A stretch of 31,571 nucleotides of DNA from the NCBI GenBank assembly GCA_023416655.1, contig JAEZHK010000086.1, positions 1-31,571 of the forward strand, given 5' to 3'. This DNA comes from Bacillota bacterium (lineage in GTDB: Bacteria; Bacillota; Clostridia; Christensenellales; Aristaeellaceae). The translations under genes were made by a program, and so were the position numbers. The notes beneath the pieces were generated by a model. It was not told the origin of the DNA. It worked only from the letters and a program-made list of their open reading frames with translations, and ran no database searches. Below are positions 22,664 through 31,571 of the stretch, piece by piece. The stretch's first letter is position 1. Every line of letters begins with the position of its first letter.

Positions 22664-23251
22664 GGTTACGGGGATGAAGGATTCCAAGAGCTCCAGAATG
22701 CGGTCCCGGCCTGTCCCGTCCTCCGCGGAGAAGGGGATGACTTCCCAGGGCTGCACCACCAGCGCACGGCAGATGGCCTGGACGTTCCGAGCGATTGCCG
22801 AGCGGGAGAGTTTGTCCGCCTTGGTGGCGATCACGGTGAACGGCAGGCCGTAGTGGCGCAGGTACCCGATCATCGTCTGGTCGTCCTGCGTCGGCTCATG
22901 GCGAATATCCACCAATTGCAGCACATGTTTCAGGTTGGGACTTCCGTAGAGGAAGCCCTCGATCATGAAGCCCCACTTTTTCTTTTCCTCCTGCGGCGCG
23001 CGCGCAAAGCCGTAGCCCGGCAGGTCTACCAGCATGAGTGATGCATTGATCTCATAGAGGTTGATGAGCCGGGTCTTGCCCGGCTCGCTCGACGTGCGCG
23101 CCAACTTGCCGTTCCCGGTCACCCGGTTGATCAGGGAGGACTTGCCTACGTTGCTCTTGCCCGCCATCGCAACCTCCGGCAGGCCCTGCCCCTCGAAAGG
23201 CTTAAGGCCGTCCAGTGATGTGACGAACCGCGCGCGCCTGATGATCAGCAT
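22640..23251 (-). CDS. yihA: Ribosome-biogenesis GTPase YihA/YsxC (EngB)
   Basis: A 203-residue GTPase of the EngB/YsxC family, needed for assembly of the large ribosomal subunit in bacteria studied. GTP-binding motifs in order are AMAGKSNVGKSSL (G1), DLPGYGFA (G3), VIATKADKLSRS (G4) and IPFSAEDGTG (G5). The start ATG 23251 follows GGGGTGG. It lies directly downstream of lon on the same strand, the conserved lonA-ysxC order of Bacillus and relatives. Its 3' end overlaps the RadC-like gene convergently by 24 bp. Confidence 0.95.
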   Translation of the reverse strand: MLIIRRARFVTSLDGLKPFEGQGLPEVAMAGKSNVGKSSLINRVTGNGKLARTSSEPGKTRLINLYEINASLMLVDLPGYGFARAPQEEKKKWGFMIEGFLYGSPNLKHVLQLVDIRHEPTQDDQTMIGYLRHYGLPFTVIATKADKLSRSAIARNVQAICRALVVQPWEVIPFSAEDGTGRDRILELLESFIPVTSEEPVPQ

Positions 23252-23316
23252 GTGCCACCCCTTTTCCGCGTTGTATCGCGTTCCTTATCGTCCCCGCCGT
23301 ACTGCGCCGGAAACGC

Positions 23317-23362
23317 GTTTCTTCCACCAGCCAAATACTGGTGGAAGAAACTTTTCTGTTTT
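23317..23362 (+). terminator. Plus-strand terminator in the lon-yihA gap
   Basis: A perfect 14-bp stem, 23317-23330 (GTTTCTTCCACCAG) with 23338-23351 and a 7-nt loop, followed by TTTTCTGTTTT on the plus strand. On the minus strand the tail is only GCGTTTCC. It therefore stops transcription running from the RadC side, antisense to yihA. Confidence 0.75.
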
Positions 23363-23363
23363 A

Positions 23364-23396
23364 GCGGGCTGCCGCGGCTGCCCGCCGTCTTTTCCC
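23364..23396 (+). terminator. Second plus-strand terminator-like hairpin in the lon-yihA gap
   Basis: GCGGGC (23364-23369) pairs with GCCCGC (23380-23385), followed by CGTCTTTTCCC on the plus strand. It lies just behind the first hairpin and in the same orientation. Confidence 0.5.
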
Positions 23397-23415
23397 TTGC
23401 GATAAATGGCCGTTC

Positions 23416-25743
<2,328 letters not shown>

Positions 25744-25755
25744 AGGGGTGTCCTC

Positions 25756-25767
25756 CGTTCGTGAACG
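25756..25767. repeat. Small palindrome between the lon promoter and start
   Basis: CGTTC-GT-GAACG lies between the -10 and the ribosome-binding site of lon. It might be an operator half-pair, but no known heat-shock operator (CIRCE or CtsR) is visible. Confidence 0.3.
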
Positions 25768-25776
25768 TACGTATCT

Positions 25777-25805
25777 ATTATATAGACGCAAGTGTTTAGA
25801 ATCAA
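25777..25805 (-). promoter_or_regulatory. Sigma-A promoter of lon
   Basis: On the minus strand, TTGATT (25805-25800), a 17-bp spacer and TATAAT (25782-25777), 34 bp before the TTG start. Confidence 0.75.
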
Positions 25806-26087
25806 GCATCGGGGCGCAGGTGCTTTTTGACACGGCCTCCCGCCCGAACCTCGCGCGGCGACAAGGTTTTGGGCGGTGTACCGGCCACGGAGATTTCCGG
25901 ACGCTGCCAGAAACGCGCGATGCCCAGAAGAAGGCAGCCCGCACCGGCATCAGCGGTCTGGCTCGATCCGGCGGGTTCACCCCTCCAGCGGATACACAAA
26001 CAGGCATTGTGTCCGCTTTGAATACATACATTATTCCATAACAGTGTGCAGCGATCAACGGGGATGGGGCCAGCGCGTAAATTTCGG
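25806..26087. other. Gene-free region between lon and the hydro-lyase promoter
   Basis: About 280 bp with frames on both strands, but none with a start signal or a recognisable product. I saw no RNA gene or riboswitch. Confidence 0.4.
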
Positions 26088-26115
26088 TTCAAGGGGTTGT
26101 GCGTCGGGGTATAAT
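26088..26115 (+). promoter_or_regulatory. Candidate promoter of the class I hydro-lyase genes
   Basis: A perfect TATAAT lies at 26110-26115 with a weak TTCAAG at 26088-26093 (16-bp spacer). Directly downstream, 26120-26132 holds TATCA-T-TGATA followed by TAGC, a palindrome whose reverse strand contains GCTATATCA, also present at the glutamate mutase promoter. Confidence 0.55.
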
Positions 26116-26154
26116 ACGTTATCATTGATATAGCACAATTCCGGAGGTCGAACC

Positions 26155-26997
26155 ATGAAAGAGATTTCTTCCCAGCTGATTTCTGACACCGTGCGCGAAC
26201 TGCTGATCGAGGCCAATTATGTGATCGGCCCCGACGTCGAAGCGCGAATGCGAACGTGCCTTCAGGAGGAGCCATCCCCTGAAGGCCGGGACGTGATGGA
26301 ACAGCTTTTACAGAATTACAAAATCGCGAGAACCGAGCGCGTGGCCATCTGCCAGGACACCGGCATGGCGGTGGTGTTTCTGGACGTGGGGCAGGACGTA
26401 CACATCGCGGGTGACTTAAGCGAAGCGGTCGCGGACGGCGTCCGGCGCGCCTACAGGGAAGGCTACCTCCGCAAGAGCGTGGTGCGCGACCCGCTGTACG
26501 ACCGGACCAATACCGGCGACAATACGCCGCCTGTGATGCACGTGCGCATCGTGCCGGGCGACAGGGTGGACATTCTGGTCTCCCCCAAGGGCTTCGGCAG
26601 CGAGAACATGTCGCAGATCAAGATGCTGGTGCCCGCTGACGGCGAGGAGGGACTGGTGAAGTTCGTGACCGAGGCCATCGAGAAGGCCGGCCCGAACCCC
26701 TGCCCACCGGTGATCGTGGGCGTGGGGATCGGCGGCACGATGGAGATGGCCGCGATCCTCGCCAAGCGCATGACTGCCCGCCCTATCGACCGGCCCAACC
26801 CCGATCCAAGGTATGCGGCGCTCGAGGCGCGCATCCTGGAGGAGATCAACAAATCCGGCGTTGGCCCGGCCGGCATCGGCGGGCGAACGACCGCGCTGGC
26901 GGTCAACATCGCGACCTACCCGACCCACATCGCGTCCATGCCGGTGGCCGTCAACGTGTGCTGCCACGCGGCGCGGCACGCCCACAGAGTCCTCTAG
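26155..26997 (+). CDS. Class I fumarase-type hydro-lyase, alpha subunit (fumarate hydratase or mesaconase)
   Basis: A 280-residue alpha subunit of the iron-sulfur class I fumarase/tartrate dehydratase family. Marks are AICQDTGMAVVF, where Cys66 is an expected cluster ligand, the substrate-side TGDNTPPVMH, the GSENMSQIKML segment, VGVGIGGTMEMAA and the C-terminal NVCCHAARHAHR. The ATG follows GGAGGTC. It is paired with the beta subunit gene 53 bp downstream. In this family the same fold hydrates fumarate or mesaconate; the glutamate mutase genes further down make mesaconate hydration, a step in glutamate fermentation, a realistic alternative to the usual fumarase label. Confidence 0.93.
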   Translation: MKEISSQLISDTVRELLIEANYVIGPDVEARMRTCLQEEPSPEGRDVMEQLLQNYKIARTERVAICQDTGMAVVFLDVGQDVHIAGDLSEAVADGVRRAYREGYLRKSVVRDPLYDRTNTGDNTPPVMHVRIVPGDRVDILVSPKGFGSENMSQIKMLVPADGEEGLVKFVTEAIEKAGPNPCPPVIVGVGIGGTMEMAAILAKRMTARPIDRPNPDPRYAALEARILEEINKSGVGPAGIGGRTTALAVNIATYPTHIASMPVAVNVCCHAARHAHRVL

Positions 26998-27050
26998 TGC
27001 TCCGCCCACTTACGCAACTTCCATAGTTGCCCAATTACCAGGAGGCGCGC

Positions 27051-27605
27051 ATGAAAAGCATCAGAATCCAGCTTCCGCTGACCCCCGAAGTCGCCCGTTC
27101 GCTCCGAGCGGGGGACGCGGTTTTGTTGAGCGGCGAACTGTACACCGCCCGCGACGCGGCCCACAAGCGGCTGGCCGCCGCGCTGGACGAGGGGCGGATG
27201 CTCCCGATCGACCTGACCAACCAACTGATCTACTATGTAGGCCCCGCGCCCGCCTCGCCCGGTCGCCCGGTGGGTTCCGCGGGCCCCACCACCAGCTACC
27301 GCATGGACACCTATGCGCCCAAGCTGATCGAGGCGGGCCTGCTCGGCATGATGGGCAAGGGCGTGCGCGGCGCGTCCGTCATCGAGGCCATGAAAAAGCG
27401 GGGCGCGGTCTACTTCGGCGCGGTGGGCGGCGCGGCGGCGCTGATCGCGCAGAAAATCGAAAAGAGCGAGGTCATCGCCTACCCGGATCTGGGGCCGGAG
27501 GCCATCCACCGCTTCACCGTGCGGGATTTCCCGGCGCTGGTGCTGATCGACTCGCTGGGCGAGAACCTCTATGACATCGGACCGGCGCGCTACCGGCAGC
27601 GCTGA
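27051..27605 (+). CDS. Class I fumarase-type hydro-lyase, beta subunit
   Basis: A 184-residue beta subunit, the standard size, providing the substrate-binding C-terminal domain of the class I enzyme. Marks are LTPEVARSLRAGDAVLLSG, PGRPVGSAGPTTSYRMD and YFGAVGGAAALIA. ATG 27051 follows a perfect AGGAGG; the longer upstream frame from 27027 is unsupported. A small hairpin (GCAACT-TCCAT-AGTTGC, 27014-27030) sits between the two subunit genes and might tune their ratio. Its stop is followed after 8 bp by the first copy of a three-hairpin repeat. Confidence 0.93.
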   Translation: MKSIRIQLPLTPEVARSLRAGDAVLLSGELYTARDAAHKRLAAALDEGRMLPIDLTNQLIYYVGPAPASPGRPVGSAGPTTSYRMDTYAPKLIEAGLLGMMGKGVRGASVIEAMKKRGAVYFGAVGGAAALIAQKIEKSEVIAYPDLGPEAIHRFTVRDFPALVLIDSLGENLYDIGPARYRQR

Positions 27606-27613
27606 AGAGCGCC

Positions 27614-27775
27614 AAAAATCCGCTGGGCGGCTTTTGGGCGCGATGGAGGAAGTCTGCGCGAGCCTGAAATTCTGCGGAATTTCCGGGCGGCTCACTGGCT
27701 TATGGAATTGTTTCCTCCACCAGTGTGAGCACTGGTTATGGAAACCGCATACCCGGCGCACGGGTCGCCGGGTAT
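27614..27775 (+). repeat. Three-hairpin intergenic repeat, copy A
   Basis: A block of about 160 bp nearly identical to 28817-28975. It begins with an AAAAATCCGC/GCGGCTTTT hairpin that may act as a terminator, then a stem GAAATT-CTGCGG-AATTTC inside a GAGCC/GGCTC outer stem, then CCAGTG/CACTGG inside GTTTCC/GGAAAC, and last a 10-bp stem 27749-27758/27766-27775. It lies right after the beta subunit stop. The core 27650-27696 is almost invariant between copies. Confidence 0.8.
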
Positions 27776-27842
27776 GATTTGAAAGAACGACCGAGAACCA
27801 GCGCCGGGGATTTCTGAACGACCTGACGAGGGAGGGGACTCG

Positions 27843-28817
27843 ATGGACATCCGGCTGGACCCCGGCAGCGGCACGCCGGTCTACCTGCAGTTGATGGAGG
27901 CCATCCTGAACCGGATCGAGTCGGGCGAGCTTGCGCCCGGCGACAAGCTGCCCACCGTCCGGGCGATGGCCGCGGCCACGAACCTGGCCGCGGGCACGGT
28001 GCGCCACGCCTACGACGCGCTGATGCGCGACGGCACGGTGGATATGGCGCAGGGCCGGGGCACCTTTGTGCGCGCGGGCGCCCGGGGCGCTGGTAGCCGC
28101 CAGAAGCAGGCGATGGCCGCCATCGAATCCATGCTGGACAAGCTCGAGGAGTTGGAGTTCACACCCCGCGAGGTCAGCATGTACCTTTCGCTGGCGCTCC
28201 GGCAGCGGGGCGCGGCCCGGAGGCTGACCCCGGTGGCGGTGGTGGACTGCAACCCCGAATCCGTGCGGCAGGTGGCGCTGCAGCTTTCGCACTTCTCCGG
28301 CGTGGAGCTATCGGAGTTCCTCTTGGACGACGTGCGCAGGGCCACCGGCGAGATCCTCGCTGATTACCCGCTCATCGTCACCACCTTAACCCACGGGCAT
28401 GAATTGCAGGCGATCCTGGGCGGGCGGCAGGAGGCCATCGGCAAGGTGGTCTTGTCCCCGAGCGCCGAGACCATCATGGAGCTCTCCAGGATCGAGGCGG
28501 GGCCGGGCGTCGCGCTCTACTGCGAAACGCCGCGGTTCGCCGAGATCATCCAAAACGGCCTGAGAATTTTCCCGAACCTGCGCGCGCTGGAAGCGCCGGT
28601 GCGCTTGGCGGGCGAACCGGGGCTTGAGGCATTCCTCACCCGCGCGCGGGTGGTGCTTACCGCGCCGGACTATTTGTCGTTTGCATCCTCCGAGGATCTC
28701 GCCGCGCTCACCGCATTCGAGGCGCGGGGCGGTTCCGTGGTCAAGTACCATCACCAGATCGACAGGGGTTCGCTGATGTATATTGAGGAGAGAATCAAAG
28801 CGCTATCGGAGCGATGA
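27843..28817 (+). CDS. GntR-family transcriptional regulator
   Basis: A 324-residue regulator. The winged helix of GntR type occupies residues 10-77 (GTPVYLQLMEAILNRIESGE, LAPGDKLPTVRAMA, TVRHAYDALMRDG and GRGTFV). The remaining 240 residues have VAVVDCNPESVR and PLIVTTLTHGHEL, an alpha/beta fold that I cannot place in the common GntR effector domains (FadR, HutC/UTRA or MocR). ATG 27843 follows GAGGGAGGGG. It stands between hydro-lyase and glutamate mutase genes; both of their promoters carry a GCTATATCA motif, which would suit its operator. The effector may be glutamate or a pathway intermediate. Confidence 0.9.
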   Translation: MDIRLDPGSGTPVYLQLMEAILNRIESGELAPGDKLPTVRAMAAATNLAAGTVRHAYDALMRDGTVDMAQGRGTFVRAGARGAGSRQKQAMAAIESMLDKLEELEFTPREVSMYLSLALRQRGAARRLTPVAVVDCNPESVRQVALQLSHFSGVELSEFLLDDVRRATGEILADYPLIVTTLTHGHELQAILGGRQEAIGKVVLSPSAETIMELSRIEAGPGVALYCETPRFAEIIQNGLRIFPNLRALEAPVRLAGEPGLEAFLTRARVVLTAPDYLSFASSEDLAALTAFEARGGSVVKYHHQIDRGSLMYIEERIKALSER

Positions 28818-28975
28818 AAATCCGCCGGGCGGCTTTTCAACGCATAGGAAAAAGTCTGTGCGAGCCTGAAATTCTGCGGAATTTCCGGGCGGCTCACTGA
28901 CTGATGGTATTGTTTCCTCCACCAGTGTGCGCACTGGTTTCGGAAACCGATTCCCGGCGCACAGGTCGCCGGGAA
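28817..28975 (+). repeat. Three-hairpin intergenic repeat, copy B
   Basis: The second copy of the element at 27614-27775, starting at the last base of the gntR stop. All three hairpins and the AAAATCCGC-type first hairpin are kept. The last stem is 28951-28959/28967-28975. Inside it an A-T pair of copy A is replaced by T-A, a compensatory change. Confidence 0.8.
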
Positions 28976-29060
28976 CGACTAAAGCCTGAGGGTAACGGTT
29001 TGCGCCAAGGAATTGGGCGATGAAAACCATCTCATGCGACTAGATTTGCATAGTCTGATG

Positions 29061-29096
29061 CCCTCCGAACGATCCTGTTCGTTGGGTGAATTTTTT
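29061..29096 (+). terminator. Candidate terminator upstream of the glutamate mutase genes
   Basis: CGAAC (29066-29070) pairs with GTTCG (29077-29081), extended by CCC/GGG, and is followed by GTGAATTTTTT. It would end transcription arriving from gntR. Confidence 0.45.
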
Positions 29097-29119
29097 CCGC
29101 CACTTTCCATGGAAGCTGG

Positions 29120-29157
29120 TTGACATATGAGCTATATCATGGTAGGATAATGATATA
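29120..29157 (+). promoter_or_regulatory. Promoter and candidate operator of the glutamate mutase operon
   Basis: TTGACA at 29120-29125, a 17-bp spacer and TAGGAT at 29143-29148. An 8-bp inverted repeat, TATATCAT (29133-29140) and ATGATATA (29150-29157), straddles the -10. The left arm extends to GCTATATCA, also found (reverse strand) at the hydro-lyase promoter. No cobalamin riboswitch was recognised between 28976 and the start codon. Confidence 0.65.
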
Positions 29158-29188
29158 AGTCATCATCGTTTCGTTTGAGGTGAGGGAC

Positions 29189-29647
29189 ATGCCGGAGAGA
29201 ACCATGGTGCTGGGCGTCATCGGCGCGGACGTACACGCCGTCGGCAACCAGATCCTGAATTACGCGTTTACCCAGGCGGGTTTTCACGTGGTCAATTTGG
29301 GCGTGATGGTGTCGCAGGAGGAGTTCATTGAGGCGGCGATCGAGTCCGCGGCGGGCGCGATCGTCGTTTCTTCGCTCTACGGCCACGGCGAACTGGACTG
29401 CCGGGGCCTTCGGGAGCGCTGCGACGAGGCGGGCCTGAAGGGCATTCTACTGTATGTGGGCGGCAACATCGTCGTGGGCAAGCAGGACTTCGAGGCGGTT
29501 AAAAAGCGTTTCGAGGACATGGGCTTTGACAAGGCCTTCGGCCCCGGCACGCCGCCGGAGGTGACCATCGAGGCGCTGAAAGCGGACTTTGATGCGATCG
29601 AGGCGAGAGAAGCGGGTGAGGCGCATGCGCGCGGTTCTCGCGATTGA
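29189..29647 (+). CDS. glmS: Glutamate mutase (methylaspartate mutase) sigma subunit, B12-binding
   Basis: A 152-residue small subunit that binds coenzyme B12 and with the epsilon subunit converts L-glutamate to (2S,3S)-3-methylaspartate. The cobalamin motif is complete: GADVHAVGNQ gives Asp14-x-His16-x-x-Gly19 with His16 the cobalt ligand, followed by SSLYGHGE and GGNIVVGKQ. ATG 29189 is preferred over GTG 29180 because GAGGTGAGG lies just upstream. The last residues are a tail created by overlap with glmL (23 nt), a sign of coupled translation. Confidence 0.95.
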   Translation: MPERTMVLGVIGADVHAVGNQILNYAFTQAGFHVVNLGVMVSQEEFIEAAIESAAGAIVVSSLYGHGELDCRGLRERCDEAGLKGILLYVGGNIVVGKQDFEAVKKRFEDMGFDKAFGPGTPPEVTIEALKADFDAIEAREAGEAHARGSRD

Positions 29648-30995
29648 CTTCGGCAGCACCTACACCAAGGTCGCCGCGGTGGACGTAGAGCGCTCAGAAA
29701 TCCTGGGCGTGGCGCAGAGCGGCACCACGGCGCTGACCGATATCGGCGATGGGCTTGAAGGCGCGTTAAAGCTGCTGCGGGAGCAGATCGGCGATATAGA
29801 ATACGTCGAGCGTTACGCCTGCTCTTCGGCGGCGGGCGGCCTACGGATGATCGCCAGTGGCCTTGTGCCGTCCCTGACCGCCGAGGCAGCCAAGCGAGCG
29901 GCGCTGGGTGCGGGCGCGAAGGTTGTGCGTACCTTCAGCTACGAACTGACCGGGGACGATCTAAACGAGATCGCCCGGCTGAAGCCGGACATCCTGCTTC
30001 TGACCGGAGGCACCGACGGCGGCAACAAGGACAATATCCTCGCGAATGCCCGCGCACTTGCCTCTCTTCCCGCGGCCTTTCCGGTGGTGGTGGCGGGCAA
30101 CCGCGCCGTGCGCGACGAGTGTGCGCGCATCCTCCGGCAAGCGGGCTGCGAAGCCATCCCCTGCGAGAACGTGATGCCCAGTTTCAACCAGCTCAACATC
30201 GAGCCCGCGCAGGCGGTCATCCGGGAACTGTTTTTGAAGCGCATCATCGCGGCCAAGGGGCTGAGCAAGGCGCAGGCGCTGATCGATGGCATCCTGATGC
30301 CCACGCCCGCGGCGGTGCTGGCGGCGCTGGAACTGTTTGCCAGGGATGCGGGCGAACTGGTCGCGGTGGACCTGGGCGGCGCGACCACCGACATCTATTC
30401 GATCACCGCTGGCCTTCCGACGAAGGCGGGTACGGTGCTCAAGGGGCTGCCGGAGCCCTACGCCAAGCGCACCGTGGAGGGCGACATCGGCATGCGCTTC
30501 AGCGCCCGCGGCGTCGCGGAGGGCGCGGGCATGGAAGCGCTCTTAGAATCCTCCGGCCGGACGGAGGCGGAGGTCGAGGCGTGGCTTCGCCAGATCGAGC
30601 GCGCGCCCGGCGTGCTGGCAGAGACTGAGGCGCAGAAGGCAATCGACCTGGCGCTGGCGAGCCTCGCCATCGAACTGGGCCTTGTCCGCCACGCGGGGGA
30701 GATTGAGCAGGTGTACACCCCGCTCGGCGTCACCTTCCAGCAGACCGGCAAGGACCTGACCCGCGTCAAGACCATCGTATTGACCGGCGGCGCGCTGGTG
30801 CACGCGGAGGACCCTCGTGAAATCGCGCGGCGCGCGCTCGGCGGAGATCACCCGGCGTCGCTGATGCCCAGGGACGCCGTCCCGGTGCTGGACGGGCGCT
30901 ACATCCTCTTCGCCATGGGCCTTCTAAGTCAACGCTACCCCGAGCTCGCAAGAACCTTGCTAAAGAAGGAGTTTCAATATGGAAATTCGCAATAG
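29625..30995 (+). CDS. glmL: Glutamate mutase-associated ATPase (MutL/GlmL, reactivating factor)
   Basis: A 456-residue member of the ASKHA (actin/Hsp70-like) ATPase fold. The N-terminal phosphate loop is AIDFGSTYTKVAAVD, with TGGTDGGNKDNI and VAVDLGGATTDIYS as the second phosphate and adenosine elements. It lies between the two mutase subunit genes, as in other glutamate mutase operons, and is thought to exchange damaged cofactor. ATG 29625 follows GGGTGAGG. It overlaps glmE by 17 nt. Confidence 0.93.
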   Translation: MRAVLAIDFGSTYTKVAAVDVERSEILGVAQSGTTALTDIGDGLEGALKLLREQIGDIEYVERYACSSAAGGLRMIASGLVPSLTAEAAKRAALGAGAKVVRTFSYELTGDDLNEIARLKPDILLLTGGTDGGNKDNILANARALASLPAAFPVVVAGNRAVRDECARILRQAGCEAIPCENVMPSFNQLNIEPAQAVIRELFLKRIIAAKGLSKAQALIDGILMPTPAAVLAALELFARDAGELVAVDLGGATTDIYSITAGLPTKAGTVLKGLPEPYAKRTVEGDIGMRFSARGVAEGAGMEALLESSGRTEAEVEAWLRQIERAPGVLAETEAQKAIDLALASLAIELGLVRHAGEIEQVYTPLGVTFQQTGKDLTRVKTIVLTGGALVHAEDPREIARRALGGDHPASLMPRDAVPVLDGRYILFAMGLLSQRYPELARTLLKKEFQYGNSQ

Positions 30996-31571
30996 GCGGC
31001 TGACGGCGGACGAATTCATGAGGCAGCGGGCGGACGTGCTGGCCCAGTGGCCCACCGGCAAGGACGTGGACCTGGACGAGGCGTTCGCCTACCAGCACGC
31101 GATCCCCGCGGGCAAGCGCTTTTCGGGCAAGCTTCGCAAGGCACAGGCCGAGCGGCGCACGCTGATCCAGCCCCGCGCGGGTGTGCCGCTGATCGACGAA
31201 CACATCCAGCTCTTGAACTACTTGGAGACCAACGGCGAGGCCGACCTCCTGCCCACCACCATCGACAGCTACACCCGCCTCAACCGCTACGAGGAGGCGG
31301 ACGTTGGCATCAAGGAGAGCATGAAGCTGGGCAAGGCCATGCTCAACGGCTTCCCGGCGGTCAACCACGGCGTTAACGGCTGCCGCCGCGTGACCGAGGC
31401 GGTCAAGTCCCCGGTGCAGGTGCGCCACGGCACGCCGGACGCGCGCCTTCTGGCCGAGATCACGCTGGCGGGCGGTTTTACAAGCTACGAGGGCGGCGGC
31501 ATTTCCTATAACATCCCCTATGCCAAGAGCGTCTCGCTGGAGCGCACCATCGCCGACTGGCAGTACGTGGA
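30979..31571 (+). CDS. glmE: Glutamate mutase epsilon subunit (catalytic), 3' part beyond the window
   Basis: The first 197 residues of the large catalytic TIM-barrel subunit (normally about 480 residues). Recognisable parts are RTLIQPRAGVPLIDEHI, PTTIDSYTRLNRYEEA, AVNHGVNGCRR, VRHGTPDARLLAE (substrate arginine region) and GGGISYNIPYAKSVSLE. It is cut by the end of the window, not by a mutation. ATG 30979 follows AAGGAG. It forms the active mutase with glmS. Confidence 0.93.
   Translation, partial: MEIRNRRLTADEFMRQRADVLAQWPTGKDVDLDEAFAYQHAIPAGKRFSGKLRKAQAERRTLIQPRAGVPLIDEHIQLLNYLETNGEADLLPTTIDSYTRLNRYEEADVGIKESMKLGKAMLNGFPAVNHGVNGCRRVTEAVKSPVQVRHGTPDARLLAEITLAGGFTSYEGGGISYNIPYAKSVSLERTIADWQYV

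Noticed and set aside
25802..26275. Long frames on both strands between lon and the hydro-lyase gene
   Set aside because: They overlap the lon promoter and the start of the hydro-lyase gene, lack start signals and match nothing I recognise.
28976..29188. A cobalamin riboswitch upstream of the B12-dependent mutase genes
   Set aside because: I found no B12-box-like sequence; the region instead holds a hairpin with a T-run and a standard promoter.

Overview
The window reads as a GC-rich, anaerobic, Clostridia-like member of the Bacillota. The reasons are strong AGGAGG-type ribosome-binding sites, sigma-A and sigma-D type promoters, a lon-yihA(ysxC) gene pair as in Bacillus, an EFR1-type flavodoxin-ferredoxin, and coenzyme-B12 glutamate mutase genes of the methylaspartate fermentation pathway. 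Assignment below this level (for example Christensenellales) would be a guess.

Layout. 1-2850: mobile-element debris. A complete IS256-family element (about 86-1638, imperfect 19-bp terminal repeats) has cut the 3' end of a second, divergent IS256-family transposase gene. 3017-10894: a tightly packed nine-gene plus-strand operon encoding a NeuD-like acyltransferase, two SDR reductases, a split transketolase, an acyl carrier protein, an AMP-forming ligase, a LuxE-like acyl-protein synthetase and a LuxC-like acyl reductase. It has no luciferase genes and looks like an undescribed fatty-acyl or sugar-modification pathway; it is the most interesting block here. 11045-11495: a YmaF-family gene with its own promoter and terminators. 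11500-12023: a gene-free stretch with a two-repeat CRISPR-like remnant (61-bp period) and a sigma-D-like promoter, which leads into a dCache chemoreceptor gene (12024-13988).

14066-17591 (minus strand): a membrane diguanylate cyclase, a solitary L-arabinose isomerase and a TetR regulator. The regulator is divergent from the EFR1 ferredoxin gene (17705-18445), and two palindromic operators 30 bp apart sit on both promoters. 18596-20703 (minus): proA coupled by a 4-nt overlap to a PflX-type radical SAM gene, behind a perfect-consensus promoter. 20977-22663 (plus): acyl-ACP thioesterase, a small unknown protein and a RadC-like protein. 22640-25743 (minus): yihA and lon.

26155-31571 (plus): a two-subunit class I hydro-lyase (annotated as fumarase, possibly mesaconase), a GntR regulator, then glmS, glmL and the start of glmE (glutamate mutase). 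A roughly 160-bp three-hairpin repeat occurs twice here, after the hydro-lyase and after gntR, with a compensatory base-pair change. A shared 9-mer at the hydro-lyase and glutamate mutase promoters suggests co-regulation, plausibly by the GntR protein encoded between them.
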